From positions 62,001 through 126,000 of the forward strand of contig JAEWZY010000004.1 of assembly GCA_023394955.1 (NCBI GenBank): 64,000 nt of DNA, written 5' to 3'. A program made the position numbers and the translations under genes. Below, piece after piece: positions 16,171-25,990 of the stretch; position 1 is the first letter of the stretch, and each line of letters opens with the position of its first letter. The notes beneath the pieces were generated by a model that saw only the letters and a program-made list of their open reading frames with translations, had not been told where the DNA came from and did no database searches. This DNA is from Bacillota bacterium. GTDB taxonomy: Bacteria; Bacillota; UBA4882; UBA8346.

Positions 16171-16197
16171 TTGAATCGAAGCGGAAAATCAATATAA
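16171..16197 (+). other. Orphan ribosome binding site with an 8-codon frame
   Basis: AAGGAGG (16159-16165) lies 5 bases before TTG 16171, which opens an 8-codon frame (MNRSGKSI, stop TAA). It lies in the leader of ispD. It could be a leader peptide or a remnant; nothing else supports it. Confidence 0.25.
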
Positions 16198-16239
16198 TGA
16201 AACTATATAAAAGGTTAAAACAGCAAGTTGGAGAGTTTG

Positions 16240-16983
16240 ATGGAAAAATCTTTTGAGGTCGGCGCAATTATTCCGGCTGCTGGGAATGGCCGGAGGATGA
16301 ACTCCTCAATCAATAAGATTTGTCTACCTTTATTGGGGCGAAGCGTTTTAGAACGTACTTTAGAAACGTTCTTGGCTTCAAATTACATTGCAATAGTAGT
16401 TCTAGTCCTCAAAAGGGAAGAAAGGGTTGTTTTACAAAGTCAAATCACCCAATTGACTTCCAAATTTGACAAGGAGATTGTTTTGGTTTCCGGTGGCGAA
16501 GAGCGGCAAGATTCGGTAGCGAACGGCCTTGATTTTTTGAAACAATGGCCGGGATGGAGGGGGCGGAAACGATTGGTGGCTATCCATGATGGGGCTCGTC
16601 CCCTTCTAACCCCGGAATTACTTGAACAATCCCTGTTGGCTGGGCTGAACTATGGAGCGGTTGGAATTGGGGTTCCGTTGAAAGATACCGTCAAGCAAGT
16701 GGATGGGAATGGGATGGTAATCACAACGCCTGATCGCTCCAGTTTGTGGGGTATTCAGACCCCGCAGGTTTTTGATCTTCAGTTGTTGCTAGACTGTTAC
16801 CAAAAGGTAAGGGCGCTCGGGAAAATATGTACGGATGACTGTGGGGTGGTTGAGTATTGCGGACAACCGGTTAAATTAATTCCAGGTTCATATGAAAACT
16901 TGAAGATTACCACTGTTGAAGATTTAATATTGGCGGAAGCGATCTTAAGGAGGAGAGATGATGCGGATCGGCCAGGGTTTTGA
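16240..16983 (+). CDS. ispD: 2-C-methyl-D-erythritol 4-phosphate cytidylyltransferase
   Basis: Third step of the MEP isoprenoid pathway: transfers CMP to methylerythritol phosphate. The 247-residue protein has the nucleotide-binding IIPAAGNGRRMNS at the N-terminus (the conserved AAGxGxRM with Asn in the variable place), VSGGEERQDSVANGL, and IHDGARPLLTPELL in the middle. ATG 16240 is chosen because GGAG lies 6 bases before it. The stop overlaps the start of ispF by 23 bases, so the two are coupled. Confidence 0.93.
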   Translation: MEKSFEVGAIIPAAGNGRRMNSSINKICLPLLGRSVLERTLETFLASNYIAIVVLVLKREERVVLQSQITQLTSKFDKEIVLVSGGEERQDSVANGLDFLKQWPGWRGRKRLVAIHDGARPLLTPELLEQSLLAGLNYGAVGIGVPLKDTVKQVDGNGMVITTPDRSSLWGIQTPQVFDLQLLLDCYQKVRALGKICTDDCGVVEYCGQPVKLIPGSYENLKITTVEDLILAEAILRRRDDADRPGF

Positions 16984-17455
16984 TGTTCATCGGTTAATCT
17001 CCGGCGGGAAATTGGTGTTAGGCGGTATAGAGGTGCCGTATGAGATGGGTTTGTTAGGCCATTCCGACGCTGATGTGCTGATTCATGCCATAATGGATGC
17101 TTTATTGGGGGCGATCGGCGCCGGGGATATCGGGGTCCACTTTTCCGACAATGATCCCGGTTTCAAGGGGATCGACAGCGCCGTGTTATTGAAACGGGTT
17201 ATCAAAATAGTAAATGACCATGGTTTTCAAATTGTAAATATTGACGGGACAATTGTCGCCCAAAGGCCTAAATTAGCGGAGTATATCCCTCAAATGAGGC
17301 AAAAAATCGCAGAAATTGGCGGAGTCGAGGTGTCACGGATTAGTATTAAGGCTACGACTAGCGAAGGTCTGGGTTTTACAGGCCGGGGAGAGGGTATCGG
17401 GGCCTTGGCCGTGGCTTTGGTGAAACCGATTTCAGGAGCCGTAAGTGATGGATAA
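16961..17455 (+). CDS. ispF: 2-C-methyl-D-erythritol 2,4-cyclodiphosphate synthase
   Basis: Cyclises the IspE product in the MEP pathway. The 164-residue protein has the zinc ligands D8 and H10 in MRIGQGFDVHRL and a third in LGHSDADVLIHA, plus TTSEGLGFTGRGEG near the C-terminus. Of two adjacent ATGs, 16961 has the better spacing from AAGGAGG (16947-16953). It starts inside the end of ispD. Confidence 0.94.
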   Translation: MRIGQGFDVHRLISGGKLVLGGIEVPYEMGLLGHSDADVLIHAIMDALLGAIGAGDIGVHFSDNDPGFKGIDSAVLLKRVIKIVNDHGFQIVNIDGTIVAQRPKLAEYIPQMRQKIAEIGGVEVSRISIKATTSEGLGFTGRGEGIGALAVALVKPISGAVSDG

Positions 17456-17754
17456 TCATTGGTGTAAGGCGTGGTTCGGGATTTGAGAGTGACGTTTCGT
17501 TGATTATTAATTCTTTCGTTTCCTAAAAATACGGGGTGACGAATAGCTGCTAATTCCTGTCTCTTGAAAATCAATTTCATAGGGTGTATCATATCAATTG
17601 ACAGTTACCAGTGGATATTTAACATAAATTATGATTGGGATTGATTAACTTAGGATTAAGTGTTTTATCTATTTTCATTTTTAGTAACAAGTCTTTACGC
17701 CTATGTGACTTCATGGCTCAGTTTAAGATATTTTATTGTAGAGGACGATTGGCA

Positions 17755-18282
17755 ATGCTTGAAATCGATGACGCCGGCGGAGGTTGTTTTATCGGGCCGG
17801 AGGTATTGGTGATTCATCGTTTGGAAACGAAACAGGTCCGGTATTTGATTATTCCGCCTCGGATTATCGAAAGGGTGGAATATGCCACTATGCTCTTGAA
17901 GAAAGCTTTTAAAGAATTGGAGATTTCTCCTCAGGAACCCGTACGGCTATGCCGGGGAGAAATCTTCGATCCGTTCCAAAAGTTTTTGGAAAAGCGGAGA
18001 TATCAAGTTATCCGGGAAAAAGTTTCCGACGCCACCGACGAGCTTGTTGAGGCTAAATTCATGCAAATACTTCATTCATATGGGTTCCCCAAAGAATTAG
18101 TGTTAGAGCATAGAAATTATCATAAATTCTATGAAATGGTCGCTTTTTGGTATTATAGCCGGGAGAGCCAAAAGGGTGGTATTCGTAAAGCGCGGTTACA
18201 GCCTCCATACCGGATCAGACGGATTGCCCAAAAATATCCCCACCTTTTTCGATTGATCTTCCAAGAAGAGGTCGCCGGATAA
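17755..18282 (+). CDS. Hypothetical protein, not recognised
   Basis: A 175-residue frame from ATG 17755 (GAGG 10 bases upstream). The open frame extends 40 codons further upstream, and ATG 17713 is possible but has no ribosome binding site. The product is mixed alpha/beta, charged and soluble-looking: an N-terminal beta-rich part (CFIGPEVLVIHRLETKQVRY) and a basic C-terminal half ending RIAQKYPHLFRLIFQEEVAG. No motif suggested a function. It follows ispF after a 300-base gap and is probably a separate unit. Confidence 0.6.
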   Translation: MLEIDDAGGGCFIGPEVLVIHRLETKQVRYLIIPPRIIERVEYATMLLKKAFKELEISPQEPVRLCRGEIFDPFQKFLEKRRYQVIREKVSDATDELVEAKFMQILHSYGFPKELVLEHRNYHKFYEMVAFWYYSRESQKGGIRKARLQPPYRIRRIAQKYPHLFRLIFQEEVAG

Positions 18283-18428
18283 AGTATTATCATTACGATG
18301 ATACTATTTCTCTCATAGATAATTGATTAAGGCGGTTTTGCTGCTTCCCTTTCAGTTAGGTTAGGTGTTAACGGATAGCATGTAATATGATCTTAAAGCA
18401 TATATTACCCCCGGAAGGGGGTTTTGGT

Positions 18429-19250
18429 ATGGGCGAATATAATTTTCGGTTCGAGTTGGTATTTTGGTTGCAAGTCATGGGTGATCATGCCCGGTTCATC
18501 AAAGCTTCACTAAGGTCCGGGGACAATAATTTGGTGATGATTAGCACTAACTTCGTGCAATTGTTTGATAAAATGTTGGATAAAGTACGTCATGGAAACG
18601 AATTGGCTACCGGCAGGGATCTGGCAGATGAGATTACCGCCGGAGTAATCAGTTTTAGAGAGTTTAAGCGGGAACTACTTTCCGATCGCTTGCGAAACCT
18701 CCCGGTAACTTCATTGACACCGACATTTTACAATCATATGTTAAATGAACTCGAACAATTTTTAGCGATCTTATCAATCGGGCCGTCGGAAGGGACGGCT
18801 AAAGAAAATATCTTGGGCGAACATTTATTATGGTCCTTGGATGCTGCCGGTCATGCTACAGTTCTGGCTGGAGATTTGGACAAAGTGGAATACCGGCTGC
18901 GCGCCGAAGCCGAACTTTTTTTAACCCGTTTTGATGGCTTGTATTTAAAAGCGGTCGAATTGGTGGGGTATTATCGGAGTAATCCGTCGGCAGTCCAATC
19001 GGTATTGGGAGCCTATAATTTGGAAGTTGTCAAGGCAATGCAAGACTTTATAGGATATCTTGAAGAACTTAAAGAAGGGCTCCTGAAAGACAAGGTGTTA
19101 AGTAGATTATCACCCTTGATTCCGGATCATATGTACCGGGAAGGATGTTACTATCTGCATAAAGTAGCGCGGACCCAAACGGGGATATCGAAACCAGAGT
19201 GTGATCCGGGACGGTCGAGAGTAACGGAAGAAAATGAAAAAGGCGCATGA
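18429..19250 (+). CDS. DUF2935 family protein
   Basis: A 273-residue, all-helical protein. The N-terminal FELVFWLQVMGDHARFIKAS and the internal GEHLLWSLDAAGHATVLAGD are repeats of the same pattern: an aromatic-rich helix with conserved Glu and His. That is the two-bundle arrangement of DUF2935, whose conserved Glu/His suggest a metal site. Function unknown. ATG 18429 has AAGGGGG 8 bases upstream. The stop codon lies inside the loop of the gene's own terminator. Confidence 0.8.
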   Translation: MGEYNFRFELVFWLQVMGDHARFIKASLRSGDNNLVMISTNFVQLFDKMLDKVRHGNELATGRDLADEITAGVISFREFKRELLSDRLRNLPVTSLTPTFYNHMLNELEQFLAILSIGPSEGTAKENILGEHLLWSLDAAGHATVLAGDLDKVEYRLRAEAELFLTRFDGLYLKAVELVGYYRSNPSAVQSVLGAYNLEVVKAMQDFIGYLEELKEGLLKDKVLSRLSPLIPDHMYREGCYYLHKVARTQTGISKPECDPGRSRVTEENEKGA

Positions 19251-19261
19251 GCGCCTTTTTT
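19237..19261 (+). terminator. Terminator overlapping the end of the DUF2935 gene
   Basis: AAAAAGGCGC (19237-19246), loop ATGA, GCGCCTTTTT (19251-19260), then T. The TGA stop (19248-19250) is in the loop, so the last coding codons form the 5' arm. The A-run and T-run make it usable from both strands; UPF0182 converges from the right. Confidence 0.9.
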
Positions 19262-19284
19262 GATTTATGTGTGAAGCCAAAAGG

Positions 19285-21921
19285 TTAATTAAAATTTTGC
19301 AACTCCTGTAAGAGTTGGAGTTTTTTCTTGTTAAGCCTTTGTTCTTCTTGGTTGATATTGAGAAGCTCATCAATGATCTCAATTTTCCGGTCCCGTTGCG
19401 GCTTGGAAAGCCCGGCCGAGTGCGGAGGAGTGATGGAAATATCGGAAGTGATAGCGCTCAACGTTTCCGAAACTGTATCCCCAATTAAAACTTGATTTTG
19501 ATAAACCATGACAATTTTTTTCAGTTCAGCCTGGCGTCCCCTTTCAGACTCCATAAAAAGGGGTTTCAAATAAAGGATTTTGCCGTCGATGGGGATAATC
19601 AACAAGTTGCCCCAGATTACATTAGACTGTTGTTGGTTCCATAGAGTAACCAATTGGGATATGGTTTCATCCTGGTTGATGCGGCTGTCGATCTGCTCCG
19701 GACCGTATATATTTTGGTCTTTAGGGAGGGTATAAAGGATTAATTCCCCATAGTGGGGTTGGTCGCACCGGGCGACGAGCCAGGCGGTTAAATTCTGTTT
19801 ATTCCGGGGCGTAAACGGCTGCATCATGACGAATTCCACGTGGCCCATCTCGGGAAGTTTAAGAGTTACGTAATAAGGCTCGAATAATTTCCCCTGGCGC
19901 TCCTCGGGAACATTCCAGTAATCTTCTTTCTCGTAGAAAGTCCGGGGATTGGTCATGTGGTACTGTAAGAGCATATCCCGCTGGACCGTCAGTAGGTCCT
20001 CCGGATAACGAAAATGACTTTTTAGACCGGGATCCATTCCTTCGCTGGATTTAAGAAGATCGGGAAAGACTCGTTGCCAGACTTGAATGATAGGATCGGT
20101 TGGGTCGACGATATAAAAGTCAACCGTGCCATTATAGGCGTCGATCACTGTCTTGACGGAATTGCGCACATAATTGGGGCCGCCGGGCTGATAAGGCCTG
20201 GAATAGGGATAACTGGAACTGGTCGTATAGGCGTCGATAATCCAGTAAAGTTTCCCCCCGGAGACCACCACATAAGGGTCGTTGTCGAAGTTTAAAAAAG
20301 GCGCTAGTTTTTTAGCTCTGATCTTAATATTCCGATAAAGCAGGATGCTGCTTGATTGTGTTAATTGCGGCGAAAGCAGGAAGTTCAGCTCTTGGTAGTT
20401 AATGGCCATTAAGGTTTTGACAAAGATTGATTTTAGGCTAATTCCAGGGACTCCTTGATAGGAGCCGATTATATTTTGGTCGCCTCGGGCATAATCAAAC
20501 TCACTGTTTTTAGTATTGACGATCACATAGTTGTTGGTGCTTTCACCGAAATAAATCCCGGGCTCCGCCACCTTCAGCCCGGGAAACCCAGGCGCCGTTT
20601 TAGGCGGTAGATCTCTGGAGATAAAGATCGGCTGCCCCTCATTGGAAAATTGATTGACTTGGTTTGCGGCAAATCCGTAACCGTGAGTATAAGTGAGATG
20701 GAGATTAATCCAGGTCCGGGCTTGTTCCGGCAACCGGTCGCTGAGTAATTCCCGAGCGGAGATCATTACTTGCCGCTGGCCGTCGGCGGAAGGATAACGG
20801 TCGATATCAATATCGTTGAATTGATAGTAAGGCCGAATGGATTGAAGTTGATTATATGAATTTAATAAGGGACCGTAATCCCAAAGCCTTAAATCGGTCA
20901 ACGAAGGGTGGCCGGTGGTTAAAGGCCCGATTGCGGTTTCAGATGGAACATAAGGAACTCGTTTGATTTGATCAAGGGCATAGGCTTGCCTAGTAAAATC
21001 GATATGATGTTTCAAGTATTCCGCTTCCAGCTCAAACTCGTTGGGAGTGACTTTAAATTTTTGGACCATACCTGGATAAAAGACATTTAAAATAAAGGAA
21101 CAAGCAATCCAGACAACCACGCTTCCCAGCAGCAGTTTGGTTCCGCGACGGAAGAGACCGAAGATTAATAAGCCGATAATTGCAACGATCAACCAGGTTA
21201 ACAAGGAAAAGGCAAAGACGCGGGCGTGTTCGGCGGTATAGTTGATCCCGGTAATTCGAGAGGTTTCTTGAAACATCAAACTGTATTTTCCAAGACTATA
21301 ACCCCATATTTTAGCCGCAAAGAAAAGGACCGTCAATGTTGTAAGATGAATTTTAGCTCCAACGGACAGTTCCAGTGAGGTCCCTTGTTTCCAGAGGGAC
21401 CTGGCTGAAAAGTAAATCAGACTAACGCCGGCTATTCCAAGAAAAGCGACTATCTGGAAGAGGTTGTTTAGTTGTTTATAAAATGGATATGCAAATAAAT
21501 AATAACCGACATCTTGGTGGAAGATGGGATCTACCGTGCCGGTGGTTATGCGATGAATGAATTGTTGAATCACCGTCCAGTCCAAACTCAACCCCATTCC
21601 GAGCATGAACGCTAGAATCGCCGCGATGACGATTCCTGGGATAAAGACCGCTTCTTTGGTGAGTTGCGGCAGTGAATCATTGATCACATGAATCCGGTTA
21701 AAGGCGCGGATGGCGATTAATAGATTAACAAGGAAAAAGCCGAAGATTAATCCGGTGATGATTATTTTGGTAAGGGGCCCGGTTATAAGGCTGACCCAAA
21801 AGACCGGTGTAAAGCCGGTAGTTTCAAACCAAAGCAGGTCAATGTATTTGCTAGAGACAGCTAAGATGATGAAAAAGATTATCACAGCCGTCCCCAGCAG
21901 GATTCGGGATAATCGGTTCAT
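19285..21921 (-). CDS. UPF0182 (COG1615) large membrane protein
   Basis: An 878-residue protein. The first ~300 residues hold about seven membrane helices, followed by a large probably extracytoplasmic region (for example LTYTHGYGFAANQVNQF, GIYFGESTNNYVIVNT and PYVVVSGGKLYWIIDAYTTS, all conserved in the family), and a short charged coiled-coil tail (EEQRLNKKKLQLLQEL). Function unknown. ATG 21921 is preferred over GTG 21930 because GAGGAG lies 8 bases before it. It converges on the DUF2935 gene. Confidence 0.9.
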   Translation of the reverse strand: MNRLSRILLGTAVIIFFIILAVSSKYIDLLWFETTGFTPVFWVSLITGPLTKIIITGLIFGFFLVNLLIAIRAFNRIHVINDSLPQLTKEAVFIPGIVIAAILAFMLGMGLSLDWTVIQQFIHRITTGTVDPIFHQDVGYYLFAYPFYKQLNNLFQIVAFLGIAGVSLIYFSARSLWKQGTSLELSVGAKIHLTTLTVLFFAAKIWGYSLGKYSLMFQETSRITGINYTAEHARVFAFSLLTWLIVAIIGLLIFGLFRRGTKLLLGSVVVWIACSFILNVFYPGMVQKFKVTPNEFELEAEYLKHHIDFTRQAYALDQIKRVPYVPSETAIGPLTTGHPSLTDLRLWDYGPLLNSYNQLQSIRPYYQFNDIDIDRYPSADGQRQVMISARELLSDRLPEQARTWINLHLTYTHGYGFAANQVNQFSNEGQPIFISRDLPPKTAPGFPGLKVAEPGIYFGESTNNYVIVNTKNSEFDYARGDQNIIGSYQGVPGISLKSIFVKTLMAINYQELNFLLSPQLTQSSSILLYRNIKIRAKKLAPFLNFDNDPYVVVSGGKLYWIIDAYTTSSSYPYSRPYQPGGPNYVRNSVKTVIDAYNGTVDFYIVDPTDPIIQVWQRVFPDLLKSSEGMDPGLKSHFRYPEDLLTVQRDMLLQYHMTNPRTFYEKEDYWNVPEERQGKLFEPYYVTLKLPEMGHVEFVMMQPFTPRNKQNLTAWLVARCDQPHYGELILYTLPKDQNIYGPEQIDSRINQDETISQLVTLWNQQQSNVIWGNLLIIPIDGKILYLKPLFMESERGRQAELKKIVMVYQNQVLIGDTVSETLSAITSDISITPPHSAGLSKPQRDRKIEIIDELLNINQEEQRLNKKKLQLLQELQNFN

Positions 21922-22149
21922 ATAAATCACTCCTCATAATTTTAAGTTCTCGTTTCAAATTAAAAATCCTTTTCAGGGAGGAAGTGGGTGAACGGCGCCG
22001 AATGTTAATTGATTGATTTGTTTGGCTCAAAATTGCCAATATATATCCGGAAAAAAGGTAGCAAAACTATTCATGAAGAACGGAAGGTCATGAAGGAAAA
22101 GATTATTAATATATTACTCGAATTACCTTATCTATAGAGGGAGAACATT

Positions 22150-22983
22150 ATGGATAATTTCTCGGAAATTTTAAATTATCAATGGAGTAAAAAACGGTTT
22201 TTATGTGTGGGGCTTGACTCCGATTATTCCAAAATACCGGCTGAGCTTCAAAATTTTCCGGTTACGGAAGCCATCTTTCGGTTTAACCGGGCAGTAATAG
22301 AGGCTACGGCGGACCACTGCTGCGCTTACAAACCGAACAGCGCTTTTTACGAGGGTTATGGATTGGCCGGGACCGAAGCATTGATTAGGACCAATAGTTT
22401 TATTAGAGAACACTATTCCGAGCATCTCCTAATTCTCGACGCCAAACGGGCCGATATTGGCAATACTAATCGCGGGTATGTGCAAGCGGCTTTCGATATT
22501 TTTCAAGCGCATGCCATTACAGTCCATCCTTATTTGGGACGGGAGGCCCTGCTCCCCTTTTTAGAGGACCGGAATCACGGAGTTTTTGTGCTTTGTCATA
22601 CTTCAAACCCAGGGGCGGCTGAGTTTCAGGAATTAAAAATAAGAGGAACCGACCTATATAAAGTTGTCGCGACTAAGGTAAGCCAGGAATGGAATCAGAA
22701 TCAAAACTGCGGTTTGGTGATGGGCGCCACTTATCCGGAACAATTAGCGGAGGTAAGGAAACTAACCGGAGACCTTCCTTTTTTAATTCCCGGAGTCGGG
22801 GCCCAGGGCGGTAATTTGAAACAAACTGTAATTAACGGGTTAAACCATAAAGGGGATGGGATTATTATTAATGCTTCACGTAGTATCATTTACGCCTCCA
22901 CCGAACCTGATTTCGCGCAGGCTGCGGAAAAGGAAGCGGCTATACTAAATAAAGCCATTCAAACAATTGTTAGTGGAGTTTAA
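22150..22983 (+). CDS. pyrF: Orotidine 5'-phosphate decarboxylase, type 2
   Basis: Last step of UMP synthesis. The 277-residue protein has the type-2 layout: CVGLDSDYSKIP near the N-terminus and the catalytic LDAKRADIGNT at 96-106 (D97, K99, D102), then HPYLGREALLPF and the phosphate loop IPGVGAQGG. It stands alone, away from other pyr genes, with GAGGGAG upstream. Confidence 0.94.
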   Translation: MDNFSEILNYQWSKKRFLCVGLDSDYSKIPAELQNFPVTEAIFRFNRAVIEATADHCCAYKPNSAFYEGYGLAGTEALIRTNSFIREHYSEHLLILDAKRADIGNTNRGYVQAAFDIFQAHAITVHPYLGREALLPFLEDRNHGVFVLCHTSNPGAAEFQELKIRGTDLYKVVATKVSQEWNQNQNCGLVMGATYPEQLAEVRKLTGDLPFLIPGVGAQGGNLKQTVINGLNHKGDGIIINASRSIIYASTEPDFAQAAEKEAAILNKAIQTIVSGV

Positions 22984-23156
22984 ACATTACTGCGGTGAAC
23001 CGGACCCCTATTAAATAAATCAGGGAAAATACTTGAAAAATGATCCGTTTTCGGTAATAATTAAGTGAATATTGGGGATGGTTCAAGCTGTTTATGGGTC
23101 TGTCGATTAGTTCAAGATTATTTTTGAAAACTTCAAACAGTTTTATGAGGTGAATT

Positions 23157-23351
23157 ATGAAGAAAATTATTTGTGCGGTAGTTGGAATTTTTATTTTAAT
23201 AGGGATTTCGTTTTATGCCAGTGGATACAAGGTTGCTATTAAAAATGTGCCGTTCACCAAAAAGTTCGTTGTAGCCGTAACCAATTCAAAAAAACTATAT
23301 CTAAAAACGTATGGACCATATACCAATCCTTTAAAAGCTTTAAGCAAATGA
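23157..23351 (+). CDS. Small membrane or secreted protein, unknown
   Basis: A 64-residue frame with GAGGTG 6 bases before ATG 23157. The N-terminus MKKIICAVVGIFILIGISFYASG is a positively charged start and a hydrophobic helix, that is, a signal peptide or membrane anchor. The rest (about 40 residues) is basic. No family recognised. The good ribosome binding site and signal-like start are the only support. Confidence 0.5.
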   Translation: MKKIICAVVGIFILIGISFYASGYKVAIKNVPFTKKFVVAVTNSKKLYLKTYGPYTNPLKALSK

Positions 23352-23432
23352 TATAGGGAGATTATTTTTTGAATATCATTTAATGACATTCTTTCCTTTA
23401 ACTTTGGAACTAAAGAAAGGGGCGCCTGAAGA

Positions 23433-24398
23433 ATGCGCGTATTATCCGGAATTCAACCATCTGGGGATCTACATCTCGGAAATTATTTTGGAATGATGAA
23501 ACGGATGATTGAATACCAGAGAAACCATGAGCTTTTCTGTTTCGTCGTGAATTTCCATGCTTTAACGTCAGTCTTTGACGCTGATCGGTTACGGCGTCAA
23601 ACTTGCGAAGCGGTGGGCGATTTTCTCGCCTTGGGGCTTGACCCTGAAAAATCCATCTTTTGGGTGCAGTCGGATGTGCCCGAGGTGACCGAGTTGACTT
23701 GGTTGTTAGGTAATGTCACCGGCATGGGCTTACTAGAGCGGAGTCATTCTTATAAAGACAAACTGACCAAGGGAATACCGGCCAGCAATGGATTGTTTAC
23801 CTATCCGGTATTGATGGCCGCCGATATTTTGGGATATGGCGCTAACCTAGTTCCGGTAGGCAAGGACCAAAAACAACATTTGGAGATAGCAAGGGACATT
23901 GCGATCCGTTTCAATAATACTTATGGTGAAACATTTGTGATTCCGGAACCTGATATTGAGGATGAGCTGGCGACCATTCCCGGCCTGGATGGACAAAAAA
24001 TGTCGAAATCTTACGGAAATACCATTGAGATATTTACTGATGAAGCTTGCTTAAAGCAAAAGATTATGACTTTGAAGACCGATTCGACTCCGGTCAATGA
24101 ACCCAAACCGATTGAAGGTAACATTTTATTCTCGCTTTATTCATTATTCCTCGACGATCATGGCAAAGAAGAGCTCAAAGATAGATTTCTGACTCCGGGG
24201 CTTAAGTATGGCGAGGTCAAGAAGGAACTATTCGCGCTAATCTGGGAACACTTCGCTCCTTATCGGGAAAAACGGGTTAAAATCGGCAAAGACCAGGTGG
24301 TTGAGGTTATGAAAAGAGGGGCTGAAAAAGCCCGGGTGGTAATAACGGAATATTTGGATCGGGCCCGGCATAATGTGGGCGTCGATTATTATCGCTAA
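23433..24398 (+). CDS. trpS: Tryptophanyl-tRNA synthetase
   Basis: Class-I aminoacyl-tRNA synthetase charging tRNA-Trp. The 321-residue protein has the HIGH-type motif H14-L-G-N17 (after GIQPSGDL) and K189-M-S-K-S193, with VGKDQKQHLEIARDIA between them. Only about 80 bases separate it from the previous gene, so there is no room for a T-box. GAAAGG precedes the ATG and may be partly masked by pairing of nearby CTTTA with TAAAG. Confidence 0.95.
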   Translation: MRVLSGIQPSGDLHLGNYFGMMKRMIEYQRNHELFCFVVNFHALTSVFDADRLRRQTCEAVGDFLALGLDPEKSIFWVQSDVPEVTELTWLLGNVTGMGLLERSHSYKDKLTKGIPASNGLFTYPVLMAADILGYGANLVPVGKDQKQHLEIARDIAIRFNNTYGETFVIPEPDIEDELATIPGLDGQKMSKSYGNTIEIFTDEACLKQKIMTLKTDSTPVNEPKPIEGNILFSLYSLFLDDHGKEELKDRFLTPGLKYGEVKKELFALIWEHFAPYREKRVKIGKDQVVEVMKRGAEKARVVITEYLDRARHNVGVDYYR

Positions 24399-24477
24399 AG
24401 ACCGAATATGGGCGGATTTGATTCCGCCCTTGACTGTAGTTTTAACTTTTTAAAAATTAATTCTTCAGGTGATCTAT

Positions 24478-25827
24478 TTGTTAAATGAAGATTTTTTGAA
24501 ACTAGGAATTAAAATTCCAGAGGTTTTATTACCCAAGCAGGAGGTTGATCTTTTCAAATGGTCGGTGGTCGCCTGCGACCAGTATACTTCGGAGCCTGAT
24601 TATTGGGAGGAAGTAGCCCGGCTGGTAGGGGATTCACCTTCGACGCTGAATTTGGTCTTTCCCGAAGTTTATCTGGGAAAAGGGGCGGAAATGGAACGGA
24701 TTAACCGAATTCATCAGAATATGATTGAATATTTAATGAATAAAGTTGTCTATTCCTGCGGGGCTGGTTTTATATATCTCCAACGTCAAACAAGCCACGC
24801 GCCGTGTCGCAAGGGACTAGTGACGGCTGTCGATTTAGACCGTTACGATTACCATCATGGTTCAAAAAGTTTGATTCGGGCTACGGAGGGGACGGTTTTA
24901 GAACGGATCCCGCCTCGGGTCAAAATCCGTGAAGGAGCTCAGCTGGAGTCGCCCCATATTATGATCTTAATCGACGACCCTGATTGTCGGGTAATTGAAC
25001 CCTTGGCGCTTCAGACTGGAAATTTTGAGAGTTTATACGATACCGAACTGATGATGGACGGCGGACATATTCAAGGGTTTTTAGTCCGGGACGAACCGGT
25101 CTTGGAAAAAATCTATCAAGGCTTTGCCGCTTTGGCCGAACCCAGTCAATTTAACCGGAGGTACAATGTTGAAAATGAACCGGCGTTCCTTTTCGCAGTT
25201 GGGGACGGCAATCATTCCTTAGCTACCGCCAAAGTGGTCTGGGAAAAATTGAAACGACAACCAGGTATCGACCTGGTTAATCATCCGGCCCGTTATGCCC
25301 TGGTTGAAGTGGTAAACATCCACGATCCCGGACTCCAATTCGAACCGATCCATCGGGTGTTATTTAAAGTCCTTGCTAAGGAACTTTTTGAAGCGATGGA
25401 GGATTATTTTGGAGCGGAACAATTTACTCTGGAAAGGCTGGCGGATCGTCAGACCATGGAAGCCCGGCTTAAAAGGGATGAACGTGGGAATGGAAGCCGG
25501 CTCCAAGTCGGGTTTGTTGATGATGAAGGTTATGGAATGGCGACCATCTCCAATCCCCAATTTGACCTGGAGGTCGGCGCGCTCCAATCTTTTCTGGATG
25601 AATGGTTGACCAAACACTCGGAAGCGGAGCTCGATTATATTCATGGCGCTGAGGTGGTCCATAAACTCGGTTCCAAACATGGAAATATCGGATTTTTCTT
25701 ACCCGCGCTAGCAAAAAGCCTTTTATTTAAAACGGTGATCCGGGACGGCGCCTTGCCACGGAAGAGTTTTTCAATGGGGGAAGCGGAAGAGAAGCGTTTT
25801 TACCTTGAATGCAGAAAAATAGGCTAG
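24478..25827 (+). CDS. DUF1015 family protein (COG4198)
   Basis: A 449-residue soluble protein with family-typical stretches: WSVVACDQYTSEPDYWEEV near the N-terminus, FLFAVGDGNHSLATAK in the middle (the GDGNHS block is the clearest hallmark) and HGAEVVHKLGSKHGNIGFFL near the end. The biochemical role is unclear. TTG 24478 is chosen because AGGTGA (24467-24472) is a fitting ribosome binding site; GTG 24469, inside that site, would add three residues. Confidence 0.85.
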   Translation: MLNEDFLKLGIKIPEVLLPKQEVDLFKWSVVACDQYTSEPDYWEEVARLVGDSPSTLNLVFPEVYLGKGAEMERINRIHQNMIEYLMNKVVYSCGAGFIYLQRQTSHAPCRKGLVTAVDLDRYDYHHGSKSLIRATEGTVLERIPPRVKIREGAQLESPHIMILIDDPDCRVIEPLALQTGNFESLYDTELMMDGGHIQGFLVRDEPVLEKIYQGFAALAEPSQFNRRYNVENEPAFLFAVGDGNHSLATAKVVWEKLKRQPGIDLVNHPARYALVEVVNIHDPGLQFEPIHRVLFKVLAKELFEAMEDYFGAEQFTLERLADRQTMEARLKRDERGNGSRLQVGFVDDEGYGMATISNPQFDLEVGALQSFLDEWLTKHSEAELDYIHGAEVVHKLGSKHGNIGFFLPALAKSLLFKTVIRDGALPRKSFSMGEAEEKRFYLECRKIG

Positions 25828-25990
25828 GTTAAGGTTCTAGGTTTTGGGATTACTTTCGGATAACTATATGATAGGATTGTTTATTCATGGGGAGAAAAAC
25901 AATTCTTTTTTCAAGATCATCTTGCTCATCACGACTGATTGATATTATCTTACCACACCGTAAAAACCTGCCTTGATGAAGGAAGAACCA

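Noticed and set aside
23352..23432. T-box upstream of trpS
   Set aside because: Only 80 bases between genes; no T-box sequence and no leader terminator.
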